A DNA stretch of 64,000 nucleotides from Gigaspora margarita (taxonomy: Eukaryota; Glomeromycota; Glomeromycetes; Diversisporales; Gigasporaceae): contig WTPW01000017.1 in the NCBI GenBank assembly GCA_009809945.1, positions 112,893 through 176,892 of the forward strand. The letters run 5' to 3'. The notes under the pieces are model-generated. The model worked only from the letters and a program-made list of their open reading frames with translations, ran no database searches and had not been told where the DNA came from. Each line of letters opens with the position of its first letter. The stretch's first letter is position 1. This document shows positions 1 through 11,375 of the stretch, piece after piece. The position numbers were made by a program, and so were the translations under genes.

Positions 1-110
1 TACAAATCCCAAATTAGGTACAAATCCCAAATTAGGTACAAATTCCAAATTAGATACAAATTTCAAATTAGATACAAATCCCAAATTAGATACAAAATTC
101 AGATAAATAC
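1..110. repeat. 18-bp tandem repeat array
   Basis: About six head-to-tail copies of an 18-base unit close to TACAAATCCCAAATTAGG; the first two are identical and later ones carry one or two changes. The core CAAATCCCAAAT reappears as its reverse complement in a degenerate array at about 2380-2560. The array may continue beyond the left edge of the window. No coding potential. Confidence 0.9.
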
Positions 111-131
111 TAATTTTAAATTAAAAATAAA

Positions 132-641
132 ATTTTTTTTTCCCCTCCTTGCCGTATTATTTACTACAGCCTTTTCCTCGTCCATTATATATATGCCTCG
201 CATGACCTTAACCATACTCAGGGTTAGGGCGTAACCTAAACCCCTATGCTTATATAATGTCCTGGGTCCCTAAATCCCACAGTGTTTCAGTTCCAAGTAC
301 CGCAGTTTTTCAATACGATGCCCTCCGATAGCATTACCTGGCCAAAGTTGAGGGTCACCGACCTATGTTCGACTTCCAATTGGGAAATGGAACTTACTCC
401 ATTTTAGATTATGGGCACCATTGGTAGTAACGTCCTGCCTTATCGGGATGCAGCACCACAAGTTCGTGTAGCATCATGGAAACTCCAGACTTGGACTTCA
501 CATTACGTCTTATGACTTCAGTTATTTTCTAATCAGGGTTCTGACTATCAAATCCAAATTACCGCATTAGCGGTAATTGAACCGGCAACCTTGCGATTGG
601 AGACCTCGGAGCATAACCGCTATGCTATCGACCCTAAGGTC
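132..641 (-). mobile_element. tRNA-derived SINE (family B, copy 1)
   Basis: Minus-strand retroposon of about 510 bases. Its 5' end (about 560-640, read on the minus strand) is tRNA-like, with an A box near ATAGCATAGCGGTT and a B box near GGTTCAATTAC, the two internal RNA polymerase III promoter elements. Its 3' end is an A tail, seen as the T run at 132-141. It is flanked by an exact 13-base direct repeat, AATTAAAAATAAA, at 119-131 and 642-654, as expected of a target-site duplication made by LINE machinery. The 3' body shares a GTCCTGGGTCCCTAA block with a second copy at 14456-15867. Non-coding. The tRNA-like head does not fold as a full cloverleaf, so it is not called a tRNA gene. Confidence 0.75.
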
Positions 642-654
642 AATTAAAAATAAA

Positions 655-1812
655 TTTAATATAACAGATAATAACTAATAATAATAATTTTTAATTGTTA
701 ATGAACTTAAATTTTATATGCAATAACTTTTGAAATAATTTCTTGTATTCTAAATATCATCCTTGGTATTAGTGTCCTCCTTCATCTTTTTCAGATTCAT
801 TTAAGTAAAATTCAATTTCTTTTTGGAACTTAATATGTATAAAAAAAAAAAAACTTAAATACAATAAATTTGATATTTAAATATATATTATTACAAATAG
901 CAATTTTGCTTTTATATTTATTCTTATTATATTAATTATTGCAAAATAATTATTGAAAAGACAACTACTTCTGCAAAACAATTTACTTTTATATTTATAG
1001 TGATTTATTACCTATTTGTGACACTAAATGTACTTGTAAAACTTACTTATATACTTATAATTTTTGAAAGAATATTATAAAAAAGTTTATTAGAGATGAG
1101 TTTGTTTTGTCACAACTTAATTAAAAAATTTTCTTCTTATATAATTTATTTAATCTTTAGTGAATAATTGTAAAACATAACTATAAAGTAAATTAAAAAA
1201 TGTATATATTAAATTTGTTTCAAATTATATATTGTATTTTATAATTCTAAAAGCCAACATAGTTTAAAATTAATGCAGAACATACTAGCAAATTTAATTG
1301 TTAATATTTCAAAATTTGCAAGCTTAATATGTTTTGACCCAATAATATTTAGTAGTTCTAATATTATATAAAAATATAATCCTCTCATATAATAAAATAA
1401 AGAGTTTACTATATTGATTAGAAGATTTGCTATCAAGAAATTTAGTAAACTTTCAAATACATTACAAAATAAAAATAAAAATTTATGTAATTTGTTATTT
1501 TAAAAATTACTGTATTGATATAGATTCAATTGTATCTGTTTTAATAATCTAATAATTACTTAATTTTAAATTAATATTAAAATATAAAATAGATTATACA
1601 AGATGTTAAATAAACTACAAATAACTCTAAAAATTATAAACCTGTTCATAATGAACACTATAACATATACACTATAACAAGCATACTATAACAAACCAAA
1701 CACTACATGACAAGCTCTTTTTTTTGCAATTTCACTACAGGTTGGTAAATTATATGTATAACAGTATAAAGTGAAACTTTGAAACTTTTGAAACTTAAAT
1801 ATTCTATGTACA
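655..1812. other. AT-rich stretch, nothing recognised
   Basis: Strongly A+T-rich with homopolymer runs and many stops in all frames. The only open frame (1239-1436, minus) is short, low-complexity and like no family I know. No promoter, repeat or RNA gene could be supported. Confidence 0.6.
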
Positions 1813-1824
1813 TATGTTGTATAT

Positions 1825-2345
1825 ACCATATTTTCCTGAAAATAAGCTACCTTTTTTTGGGCAAAAAGTTACACAAAAAATCGGAGGTAGCTTATTTTCA
1901 GGTAAAATTGATTTTTGGCCAATCGCAGAAAGTTGCTACATAGTAAAGTCCAAATATTACTATGTAAATCGATTAATATCGCTTAAGTAAACTTATTTGG
2001 AAGATCAAAATACACCTATTCTGAAATTTTTGTCAACATTGGAGAACTTTTTATTATTTACTGTTAATTTTTACGTTCGTCGAATATATTTTTTTAAAAA
2101 ATTTTGATTTTTTCGCCGAACATAAAATTCAAAAGTCAAATAATAAAAAGTTCTCCAATCTTGACAAAAATTTTAGAGTACATGTATATTGATCTTCTAA
2201 ATAAGTTTACATAGGCGACTTTAATCGATTTACATAGAAAGATTTGGACTTTACTATGTAGTGACTATTGTCGATCGTGGGGTAGCTTATTTTCGGGTTA
2301 AAGACGTTTTGGAGTTTTTTGACCAAAAGAGAGGGAAAATATGGT
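1825..2345. mobile_element. MITE, AAAATAAGC-type ends (pogo/mariner-like)
   Basis: About 520 bases with inverted ends: left ACCATATTTTCC followed by AAAATAAGCTACC, right GGTAGCTTATTTT followed by GGAAAATATGGT. A TA dinucleotide borders each CC/GG end, as in Tc1/mariner and pogo elements. A longer direct repeat, TATGTTGTATAT, is present at 1813-1824 and 2345-2356. The two internal arms are also inverted copies of each other and share blocks with the satellite at 10130-10925 and the MITE at 62694-63009. No open frame of note, so non-autonomous. Ends are clear; the superfamily is inferred. Confidence 0.7.
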
Positions 2346-2379
2346 ATGTTGTATATGCATTGCTACTAGATTATTAATT

Positions 2380-2560
2380 ACATATTTTGGGATTTGACTA
2401 ATTTTAGGATTTGGGATAAATTTGGGATTTGGAATGATTTTGGGATTTGGGATAAATATAAAAGGTAAATACTATTTGGGCATTTGGCACTTTTGATATT
2501 AAAATCCCAAATAGGTTTTAACTATTTGGGATTTGGGATTTTATCCTGGGCCACTAATTT
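2380..2560. repeat. Degenerate TTTGGGATTTGGGAT array
   Basis: Repeated runs of GGGATTTGGGA with variable spacers, the reverse complement of the core at 1-110. It ends near TTTGGGATTTTATCCTGGG. Together the two arrays bracket about 2.3 kb in opposite orientation, but no further terminal structure was found. Confidence 0.6.
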
Positions 2561-3273
2561 GGGTGGCAAGTATACCGATAACATAAAATCTGCATAGGAA
2601 ACAACCTGGTGCATTAACAAAAAGTTTTCCTTGAGCGATTTTACCTTAAAAATATTTTCTAACTCCAACTCTAGTATAGACCCTAACCCTAACTTAAAAG
2701 AATTTAAGGATTTTTGCATGCCATAAATATGGTCACGTGGCCGTACTTTTTTGATGGCGATGCTGGGGAAGTTTTGATTGCTAAGGGGTGTCACAGAATC
2801 GTGATAAACAAGGTGTGGCCACGGGATCGTGATTGTTCGATAAATGAGGCAATCAATTATTATTTGAATTTGCCAACAATGGGTCAGGGAAATAATCAAA
2901 GGTTTTTCTATATAAAGGTAGGTTGACGGCTTGGGTTCTTTCTCTGCTTTTCTTATGATCGATTATGTTTAACACTTCTACTCGAATTTCGAAGGATAAA
3001 AGACAACTTAAACTAACAACGGTAAAAACGAGGACAACAAAAAGTGTAATTGGATGATTTATTAGGAACGAAACTTAAAAGATAAGTAATTAACTACTGG
3101 AGTACTACTTCTACTAATATGATTTCGAAGTATTAAACTCAACTGAGTTGTTGACTCGTACTCAGTTGTTGACTCGTAGTGAGTTTTTTTATTTCAAGGT
3201 GACAGGGACATCGTTGTTATACTTTTTACATTATTATTTACGATATAGGTTTTATGGCGAGAAACTATGGTCG
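2561..3273. other. Intergenic, no gene recognised
   Basis: Contains a short telomere-like CCCTAACCCTAAC at about 2678-2691, a locally less A+T-rich patch at 2725-2835, and an 18-base near-tandem motif built on ACTCAGTTGTTGACTCGT at about 3140-3180. The open frames here (2522-2899 minus, 2714-2926 plus) overlap on opposite strands and match nothing I recognise. Confidence 0.5.
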
Positions 3274-3371
3274 AACTGTCAGATCTGTCCGATTTGATCA
3301 CAACTGACAGATCTGACCGATTTGATCAGAACTGTCAGATCTGACCGATTTGATAAGAACTAACAGATCGG
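3274..3371. repeat. 28-bp tandem repeat, 3.5 copies
   Basis: Three full units starting at 3274, 3302 and 3330 plus half a unit, each close to AACTGTCAGATCTGACCGAT followed by TTGATCAG. Each unit contains the palindrome CAGATCTG. No coding frame is involved. Confidence 0.85.
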
Positions 3372-4360
3372 AATGATCTGGCAGAGATATCTGACAAATA
3401 TGGGAATCAGGTAATGTCTATTCTAAAGGCATATATAAAAAATAAAGTACTAATATATACATAACTAATATTAAATAAATAAATAAAATAAAATAAAATA
3501 ATAATAGAATGATAAAAAAAAAACGCATGGATGGGAGCCCTTCACAACATACGTACGCTACATGCAACTCACAGTATAAACCAATAATGTGATGACATAT
3601 AATAGTTATACCAATGCTATAAAAGGTCCGGTATAATCAATAATTGTTCTCAGTCATGTTTACTACATATGTTTGTTTACATATTGGCTTATAATTCTAT
3701 TTATTTTTTTATATTTATATTGAGAATTTATAGTATTAAACTTTATTAATTAAATATAAAACTATTTTAAATTTATTATTAACTAATGCTCTAACAATAT
3801 ATATTTAAATAATTACAAATTATTGATAAAAATTTGTTTATATGAAGACAGAAAAAATTAAGTTTTTGTTCTATTGTTCTATTTGCCAACACTTATTTGG
3901 ATCTATTGATTTTAAAGTGTAGTTACTATGATAGATTAGCCAGCATTATTCACATGATCCTACTTGGAATTAGCCAGAAATAGAGTTTGACTTGATAACG
4001 TATTCTGTGTAGCTTAATCTGTATAATAACAATTGCCAATATAAATTTTATAATAGTGAGAGTTGCTAAATTATGCAAAATTATGCAAGTTTCTTTAAAT
4101 TATAAAAATTATATATTTATATGCTATAAGGTAAGTTATGTGGATATTATACCAGATCATAATCCTGAACTCTCTAATGGACAGTGCACAGAAGCAGTTC
4201 AAATTACATGATTTTATATAAAAACCATCTGTTCTAAATGCAAACTAGCTAATCACATGATTTTGCACTGCATAATGTAGGGAACATAGGAAGAAATTTA
4301 TATAATTTGTTAATTTTGATAGATCTACTTGTGATTTTCTATAATAATTAACTAATAAAA
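3372..4360. other. Intergenic, nothing recognised
   Basis: A+T-rich sequence with a short AAATA/AAAATA microsatellite at about 3473-3505. No open frame, RNA gene or terminal repeat was found. Confidence 0.55.
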
Positions 4361-4362
4361 TA

Positions 4363-5103
4363 TACAGTTTAACCTCTCTATAATCACCTAGTCCATCGCA
4401 CTCTATTGTGGTAATTGTGTAGAGGTGACTATAAAATAAAATATCTTGTCATGGTCACATGATCAAAGGCCAATAAATAATATATTTGCACATATTTGAA
4501 ATACAGTTAAAAAATTTAGTAGTGAATAACTTATTATCCAGCAGTCCAATTTGAATAAAATGACTACCAGATTGTTTGCCTCAATAAGACAATACTAAGA
4601 GTCTAAAATCATCCAAATATAAGTACAAAATGCTAATATCATTAAGGATTATCCACTTAGATGTTTAAATTTAATCATTTCTTAAACATGTAAAGTGACA
4701 CAAATCCTTAATGAACTTAGGAACTTGTGATTGGATTTTGACATTCTTAGGCTCATTAGAATCGTCTCATCAAGACAAACATTTTGATAGTTTTTTTAAA
4801 TCCAAATTTGGTAACTGCATCAAAAGTTGTTTGCTGTCAAACCCTTAAGAATTTTTAATAGAAAATTTTAAATAAACATAAATATAAATATTGTCCAATT
4901 AAATTTTATAATCCATATTTAGTCAAAATTGGTAATTATAATGAGAGTTATTATTTATAAAATCAATAAAAATTTAAAATTTTTGGTAAAGTAATTTGTG
5001 ACTATAATACGTTTTTTACTATATTTAAGCCTATTGCACAATATTAGATGCTTATATAAAGGTAAGACTATATAGAGTGTGACTATAGAGAGATTATACT
5101 ATA
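4363..5103. mobile_element. Tc1/mariner-like non-autonomous element
   Basis: About 740 bases with inverted ends: left TACAGTTTAACCTCTCTATA, right (reverse complement) TATAGTATAATCTCTCTATA. The CCTCTCTATAA block near the tip is typical of Tc1/pogo-like termini. A TA is present on both sides (4361-4362, 5104-5105), consistent with TA target duplication. The interior has no transposase frame. A segment around 4490-4570 resembles 29340-29450, so pieces of this family occur elsewhere in the window. Confidence 0.65.
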
Positions 5104-5700
5104 TAATTTTAGTTAATATGATTGTACTAGAAAACAAAAAAAAACTTTATAAAAAATTTACAACACAAACTAATAAATATATATATAAATCGGGTTTACT
5201 AAAGTGCACCATAGGTGATAACACCATAAACATTACACAATATAAATAATATACAGTATAATAAATATATATACAGTATATAATATTTTAAATTATATTA
5301 TTGCAAAATAATCATTAATTATCTTTTATATAACAACAATTCAGCTACATAAACAAATTAATTTTTTTTTAACATATTATTAACCACAAACCTAGAGTTG
5401 CTCACTTCAGCTTTGCTCCTTTTTTCTAAAGCCTATAGCAATCTTCTTCTAACCCTAACCCTAACTCTAACCTTAACCAAATCCTACATGACCACAAAAA
5501 ATGTCTCTATGCATAGTAAATCACACCAACATACTAAAACAACAAATCAAATACCAAATATAGCAAACAAAAAAAGCATTTCAATAACTGTACCAAAAGA
5601 ACAATGCATGATAACTATCAATTTCGAATAATACTATTATTTAAAAAGAAGAATTAGTTAGTACATGCACAAATAAAACAAAACAAAAATATATATTTTG

Positions 5701-5823
5701 TGTCCCAGATAAGAATTTGTCCCAATTTGGAATCTGGCCTAATCCTACCTCTAACACTAGCCTAACCCTAACCCTAAAGTCATCTAAAGTCCTAATTCTG
5801 CTACAAAATTCTCATCTGGAACA
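5701..5823. repeat. Short inverted repeat with telomere-like core
   Basis: Left arm TGTCCCAGATAAGAATTTGT, right arm the inverse of TGTTCCAGATGAGAATTTTG. Between them lie CCTAACCCTAACCCTAAAG-type repeats. A second pair, CCCAATTTGGAATC and its inverse, lies just inside on the left and just outside on the right. It looks like a small MITE or foldback. Confidence 0.5.
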
Positions 5824-5899
5824 GCCCGATTCCGAATTGGGCATTGTGATACAATATATATATGTGCTTATCTTTACACATGCCAAAGCCAATTGCTAC

Positions 5900-6330
5900 A
5901 TGGTCCCAATGAGTCATGCCAACGATAAGAGAAAACACTAAGTTAAACAACATCAATGACGCAAGAAATAACACTAACCACTTTAGCCACTAGAAAAAGA
6001 AAACCAATATCAGCAATGCAAGAAAATCTCCAACCACTAGTGAAATAAACCTGAAATTTTCAACTTCAAAGATGCAAGAAAAATACCAACTATAAGCAAA
6101 AGAAATATTAATACAAATAACACAATACAAATGCCAACCATTGGAGAAAGAAACACTAACACCAATGATGCAAAAAAAGATACTAGCAAAATAAGCACCA
6201 AAATGGATGGCACTAACAATGTAAGAAAAGGCACTAACCACCAGCAAAAGAAATACCAAACAATGGCACGAGAAAGGCACCAGCCACTGGTAAAAGAAAC
6301 ACAGCACCAACAACGCAAGAAAAGGTCAAC
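5900..6330. repeat. Degenerate minisatellite, GCAAGAAA/ACTAACCAC units
   Basis: Irregular repetition of phrases such as GATGCAAGAAAA, CACTAACCACTAG and GCAAAAGAAATACCAA at about 25-40-base spacing. Overlapping open frames on both strands (6131-6529 plus; 5990-6313 and 6037-6339 minus) are by-products of the repeat. A similar style of repeat is seen in the Z copy at 32200-32520. Confidence 0.5.
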
Positions 6331-6525
6331 TATGGACAAAAAAATCTATTATCTAAAAAAAAAACAAATAAGCATTAGTACAATACTAAAAAAAACAAAG
6401 CAAAAAAAAAAGACTGAATCACAGATCTTTTTATATCTATACTGTGTAACTAGTAATCATCACTTCTATAAAAATTATTTGTTGATCTGTGTAATCTATA
6501 GTGTTAAAAACCATAGGTGCACTTT

Positions 6526-7197
6526 ATAATATCTGAAAATATTTATTACTTGTATTTAGAGAATAAATAGATATATGTAAAATGGATAATGTAATATTTA
6601 TTACTAATAAAACTAAAATCATTAAAAATATATATATATATTGTATGTGCAATATATGTTACAACTAATACTAATAAAATATATAGAAAAAACTACCAAC
6701 TCTTTTTGATAATCCTCTGGACCAAAACTTTTCCAAACTGCTGATCTATAAAAACTTTATAGTTAATATATTTGTATATAACAAAACTTTATCAGAAGTG
6801 GCTTGGATACAAAGTTTCAGATTGCATGTGAGACAGACTGAAATAGAGATAAAAAAGAACTCTCTTTGTGGGTTTGGCTCTCCAGGCAGTAGACTTTGTT
6901 ACTATAGAAGATGTAGTAGAGCAACAACTCTAAAGTTTTTTGTCAAAGGGTGTAGAAGTTTAGACAGAAACATACTTTTAGTTGAATATATTATTCTACA
7001 AAGCATAAAACTTACACTCTTTGCAAATTTTGGTACTCCCAATATTCTCTTTGGTTTTTTCAAAATTTTTGCCAAAAAGTAGAAAAATCAGCTTACTCCC
7101 TCCAAAAGATCGACAATGTTTACCTCATCCAAATTAGAAATATGCCTACCTAATCTGAATCAAGTCACAAGTATTTTTAAGGGTAGGGTCTTTTTTT
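6526..7197. other. No recognised gene
   Basis: Open frame 6798-7082 (plus, about 94 codons, no known motif) is the longest; its composition resembles the surroundings and it is not supported as a gene. The rest is A+T-rich intergenic DNA. Confidence 0.5.
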
Positions 7198-7313
7198 TTG
7201 TTACACAAACCAAAATTAGCAATCGGTACATTTTAATTGGTTAAAAACATGTAAACAAACCCTGTTTTAACCAATTAGGTTGCACTGATTGCTAATTTTG
7301 GTTTGTGTAACAA
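7198..7313. mobile_element. 116-bp palindromic MITE
   Basis: An almost complete inverted repeat: left arm TTGTTACACAAACCAAAATT, right arm its inverse, continuing inward through GCAATCGGT and TTGGTTAAAAC. The loop is only a few bases. Pieces of similar sequence (TTGCTAATTT, ACCAATCAGGTTGCA, TGTGTAACA) occur at 9737-9812. The target duplication cannot be read because of the flanking T run. Confidence 0.6.
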
Positions 7314-7503
7314 TAAATTAAGTTCTTGCGAAATAAACAATGAATGATACGTAAAGTACTTTAGAAGAAATATTGAATAAAAATTTCTTTCTAGAATTTT
7401 CTTTTAGACATAATCTTCTTTTATGTCATATAATACTTTGGTAGAGCATTTCTCTGTGCAATATTTTATCAGTCAGAGTACATGTCATACTGAGTGATAA
7501 TTA

Positions 7504-8472
7504 ATAGTAAAAATTATAATAAAAACATATAAATTTACTATAAACTTTAAGCAAAACATTCTTTTTGGCTTACAGATTAACTTTTTTTCTAATTTTGGGA
7601 TTAAGCATATTGAGAATTGCAGATTATAGTTATTTAGAGCACTTTTTTAAAATTTTGAAAAATTTGCAAATTTGTTTGATAAAATTTTTTAATAAGAAAA
7701 AATTTTTCAATTTTAAAACTGCAATTATATATGCAAAATTTTGTGCTAAACAACTTTACTTAGGCGAAGGAAGTAGGTTTTGTAAGAAAAATGGGTTATC
7801 TATGTCCTAAAGTTAAAATTTATCGGAATTCATGATAAGACATTTTTTTCTTATTAGGTAACCTACTTTGGGCTCTTAAGCAAAGTTGTTCGGCATGTAA
7901 TTTTACTTATATATAGTGTCAAAACGCGCTTTTTCAGACCTTTTACTAAGTGAAAATTGGGGTTAAAGTTAGAAAAAAATTTTTTTAAAAATTTTTTTTT
8001 TCTAAATTTAACCCCAATTTTCACTTAGTAAAAGGTCCAAAAAAGCGCATTTTGACCTTATAGATGAGTAAAATTACATGCTTAACAACTTTGCTTAAGA
8101 GCCCAAAGTAGGTTACCTAATAAGTAAAAAATGTTTTATCAAGAATTACGATAAATTTTAACTTTAGTACATAGATAACCCATTTTTCTTACAAGGTAAC
8201 CTATTTCCGTCACCCAAGTAAAGTTGTTCAGCACAAAATTTTGCATATAATTGCAGTTTTAAAATTAAAAAATTTTTTCTTATTAAAAAATTTTATCAAA
8301 CAAATTTGCAAATTTTGCAAAATTTTAAAAAAGTGCTCTAAATAACTATAATCTGCAATTCTCAATGTGCTTAATCCCAAAATTTGAAAAGAAGTTAATC
8401 TGTAAGCTGAAAAGAATGTTTAGCTTAAAGTTTATAGCAAATTTATATGTTTTTTATTATAATTTTTATTAT
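7504..8472. repeat. ~970-bp near-perfect palindrome (foldback element)
   Basis: The left arm 7504-7987 and right arm 7989-8472 are inverted copies with only scattered mismatches, meeting near 7988 in an A/T run with almost no loop. Landmarks: TAAGCAAAACATTCTTTTTG (left) against its inverse near 8410; GAGCACTTTTTTAAAATTTT against its inverse near 8325; the core TTTTACTAAGTGAAAATTGG against its inverse near 8018. The open frame 7565-7810 lies in one arm and is not a gene. It may be a foldback transposon or an inverted duplication. A transcript would form a very long hairpin. Confidence 0.85.
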
Positions 8473-9993
8473 GAACTAACACTCATATATCAACAGATAT
8501 GACATATTCCCTAACTGATATAATTTTTAACTTTTGAGGATATAATTAAGTTTTTTTAGGTTTTTTTTGTTTTTTTCCTTTCTTTTTTTGTTTTCTTTTC
8601 TTTAGAAAATATATGGCAGTTCCATTATTTGTATAGGTTTTTTCTTGTTCCTCTTACCTTTTATCATTTAGTTTTGTTATTATTTGGCATTTCATATAGG
8701 TTTTAAGTTTTTTCACATTTTTACTTTTTCTTTAAATTTTTTTGTTACTCTCTTTTTCTTGTATGGTTAAGTAAGGATATTAAATATCTGACCTACCATA
8801 GATGCTAGGTGGGAGGGATTTAGAGAAAAATCCTATATTTTTGGCAGTACTATCATTAGGGCATCTGATCTCTCAGAAGTATTAGTATGATAGGACATTT
8901 CTGGGCACTTATAGAAGCAGCCAAATAATGTTAGGCTTATATTAGATGTTAATTCAGATAGTTATAATGGTTCTAGTTAGCTATAAACTACCTTTATATA
9001 TTTTAGCTAAGCTCTTGTAAGTCTGTTAAAGGATAAAAAAAAATAAAATAAAATAAAATATATATTATATATAATAGAGATATAATATATAAAATAAATG
9101 GCATATGTATGATAAATAAAGTATGTAATAAAACTGCTTCAAATATGACATTTTTTAGAAGTAATACATGTAAAGACATTTGCACAGTAGATCGTTTAGC
9201 CAATCAGATTGTTGATCTAAGGATAGATTTTTAATAGATCTGGTATCATCAACTAGAAATCATGTAGAGACGACTTATAGCTCATTAGAACCATCTCGAT
9301 GAGCTGAGTCAAATAATAGTTGTTTTATTGAATTCTAATTATTAGATTAGGAGTTATACTAGCTTTTGTATTATAGTAATTTCTATAGATCAATAGTATC
9401 AAGTTTACAAAAACAAAGAAATACTAGATGAAAAGTGCAAAAAAACTAATGTTCAATCTAAGAATCTATACTCTGCCAAAATTAAAATGATTAGAACTAT
9501 ACTCTCGTAAATTGTAACACAGTCAAATTTGCTTGTATTGATTTTAAAATTTAAATTTTTTAATAAAACTTTAAATATTAATTTTAGTTATATACTTTCT
9601 AAGTAAAAACTATAATATTAGTTCTATTTTATCAAGTTTATTATAAAAATAGTTAAAATTATTAAAAAACTTTGGTGTAATAAAAGTTTAAAGCTTTTGT
9701 TTTGCAAATTTGACTATAAAATATTTCTTTAAAGAGTGTTGCTAATTTGCCCCTGGTAATGTTTACTACCCTATAATTTACCAATCAGGTTGCAGGATCT
9801 TGTGTAACAAAATAAAGAAAATTTTAAAAAAACTTAGAAAAAAATCAAAAAATTATCAATATCACAAAATTTTATTACAAAAATAGCTTTGGGCTATTAA
9901 GTAAAAGTTTTTAGCATCTAATTTTGTATATAAATAATTTATCCTCTAACTTAATATAACCTATACTCACCCTAATTTTTAAAGAATAAATTT
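8473..9993. other. Low-complexity intergenic DNA
   Basis: T-rich runs at 8540-8770, an AAAATA microsatellite at 9035-9062, and a MITE-like scrap at 9737-9812 related to 7198-7313. The block GCTCATTAGAACCATCTCGA at about 9281 resembles 4752 inside the mariner-like element. No gene found. Confidence 0.5.
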
Positions 9994-11229
9994 TATATAG
10001 TGCTCCAAGTCACTTCTCATCAAATGCGCCAAATTTGGCTAGATATATTCAAGGCATGCCAAATTTGGCTAGATATATCCAAGATGTGCCAAATTTAGAT
10101 TTGGCTATATATAAAAATTTGTAACTCAGCCTATATTTTTTTAAAAATTTTATTTTTCCGTCAAGCGTAAAAATCAAAAGTCAATTAATAAAAAGTTCTC
10201 CAATACTTATGAAAATTTTATGGTAAGTGTATTTTGATCTGCGGAATAAGGTTACTTAATCGATTTTAATCGATTTGATTAGTAAAATTTAGACGTTCCT
10301 ATGTAGCAACGTTTGTCAATTGTGGGGCGAATATATTTTTTTAAAAAACTTTAATATTTCCGTCAAACGTAAAAATTAAAAGTCAATTAATAAAAATTCT
10401 TTAATACTTATGAAAATTTTGTGGTTAGTGTATTTTGATCTGCTGAATAAGGTTACTTAATCGATTTTTTCGATTTGCTTAGTAAAATTTAGACTTTACT
10501 ATGTAGCAACATTTGTCAATTGTGGGCGAATATATTTTTTTAAAAAATTTTAATTTTTCCGTCGAAAGTAAAAATCAAAAGTTGATTAATAAAAAATTCT
10601 CCAATGCTTATAAATATTTTGTCTTATGTGTATTTTGATCTGCTAAATAAGGTTACTTAATCGATTTATTTCGATTTGCTTAGTAAAATTTAGACTTTAC
10701 TATGTAGCAACATTTGTCAATTGTGGGCGAATATATTTTTTTAAAAAATTTTAATTTTTCCGTCGAAAGTAAAAATCAAAAGTCGATTAATAAAAAATTC
10801 TCCAATGTTTATAAATATATTGTCTTATGTGTATTTTGATCTGCTGAATAAGGTTACTTAATCGATTTATTTCGATTTGCTTAGTAAAATTTAGACTTTA
10901 CTATGTAGCAACTTTTGTCAATTATCAGTTTCACGCCAATTTTATGTAGATCGAATATATGTGACGCCAATTTTGATATAAATTATATGTAACAACAAGG
11001 TGCCAATTTTATAGCTCACATAATAAATTGTATAAATTTTTTAAATTTTAATGCCATATAATTTTGATATTTGGACTTTTTAAAAAATTTTAACTGATAA
11101 GTTTGATAGAGCTAAAGATAAAGATTTATTTTTATCGGTTAATTATTAAATAAATCTTTGGATTTTATAGTTATAAAATTTTAAAAATGCAATCAGAATT
11201 TGATGAGAAGTGACTTGGAGCACCATATA
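9994..11229. mobile_element. TIR element with GTGCTCCAAGTCACTTC ends
   Basis: About 1.2 kb bounded by roughly 31-base inverted repeats: left TATATAGTGCTCCAAGTCAC then TTCTCATCAAA, right the exact inverse apart from one base. The inside is dominated by the ~200-bp satellite (10130-10925). A short CCAAATTTGGCTAGATATAT repeat lies next to the left end. No transposase frame; non-autonomous; superfamily unassigned. Confidence 0.65.
10130..10925. repeat. ~200-bp satellite, four tandem units
   Basis: Units of about 199-201 bases begin at 10327, 10526 and 10727 (each at GCGAATATATTTTTTT), preceded by one older unit from about 10130. Each contains a CCGTCGAAAGTAAAAATCAA block, a TGATCTGCTGAATAAGGTTA block and ACTTTACTATGTAGCAAC. 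The same blocks occur once, unrepeated, in the arms of the MITE at 1825-2345 and more distantly at 62694-63009, so the satellite probably arose by amplification of a MITE arm. Confidence 0.8.
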
Positions 11230-11375
11230 AAAAACTTTTATAAAAATAAAAGGTGGTTAAAATTTATAACTTTAACCAGGTGTTAAAATTAGTTAAATTC
11301 TTCTTTAAATTTTTACAAATTTTATATATCTCTATCTATAAAAAATTTTTACTTCTAAAATAAGTTTTAATTTTT

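Larger units (their letters stand above)
5200..6525. mobile_element. TIR element with AAGTGCACC ends
   Basis: About 1.3 kb bounded by inverted repeats of some 40 bases with a few mismatches: left AAAGTGCACCATAGGTG..., right (reverse complement) AAAGTGCACCTATGG..., both continuing into an AACAC...ATTACACA block. The inside carries telomere-like tracts (about 5448-5475 and 5762-5778), a small inverted repeat (5701-5823) and a degenerate minisatellite (about 5900-6330). No protein domain is recognisable; open frames at 5398-5631, 5717-5941 and 6131-6529 are low-complexity. No clear target duplication, so the superfamily is unassigned. Confidence 0.55.

Noticed and set aside
560-640. tRNA gene on the minus strand (also 14110-14204 and 15503-15575)
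   Set aside because: A and B boxes are present but acceptor stems do not pair and the sequences continue into retroposon bodies with A tails and target duplications; they are SINE heads.
6131-6529. 132-codon open frame on the plus strand
   Set aside because: Lys/Thr/Asn-rich translation of a degenerate minisatellite with equally open frames on the other strand.
6798-7082. 94-codon open frame as a small gene
   Set aside because: Composition like the surrounding intergenic DNA, no homology recognised, no supporting context.
10130-10925. CRISPR-like array
   Set aside because: The ~200-base units are contiguous without spacers and the genome is eukaryotic; it is a satellite.
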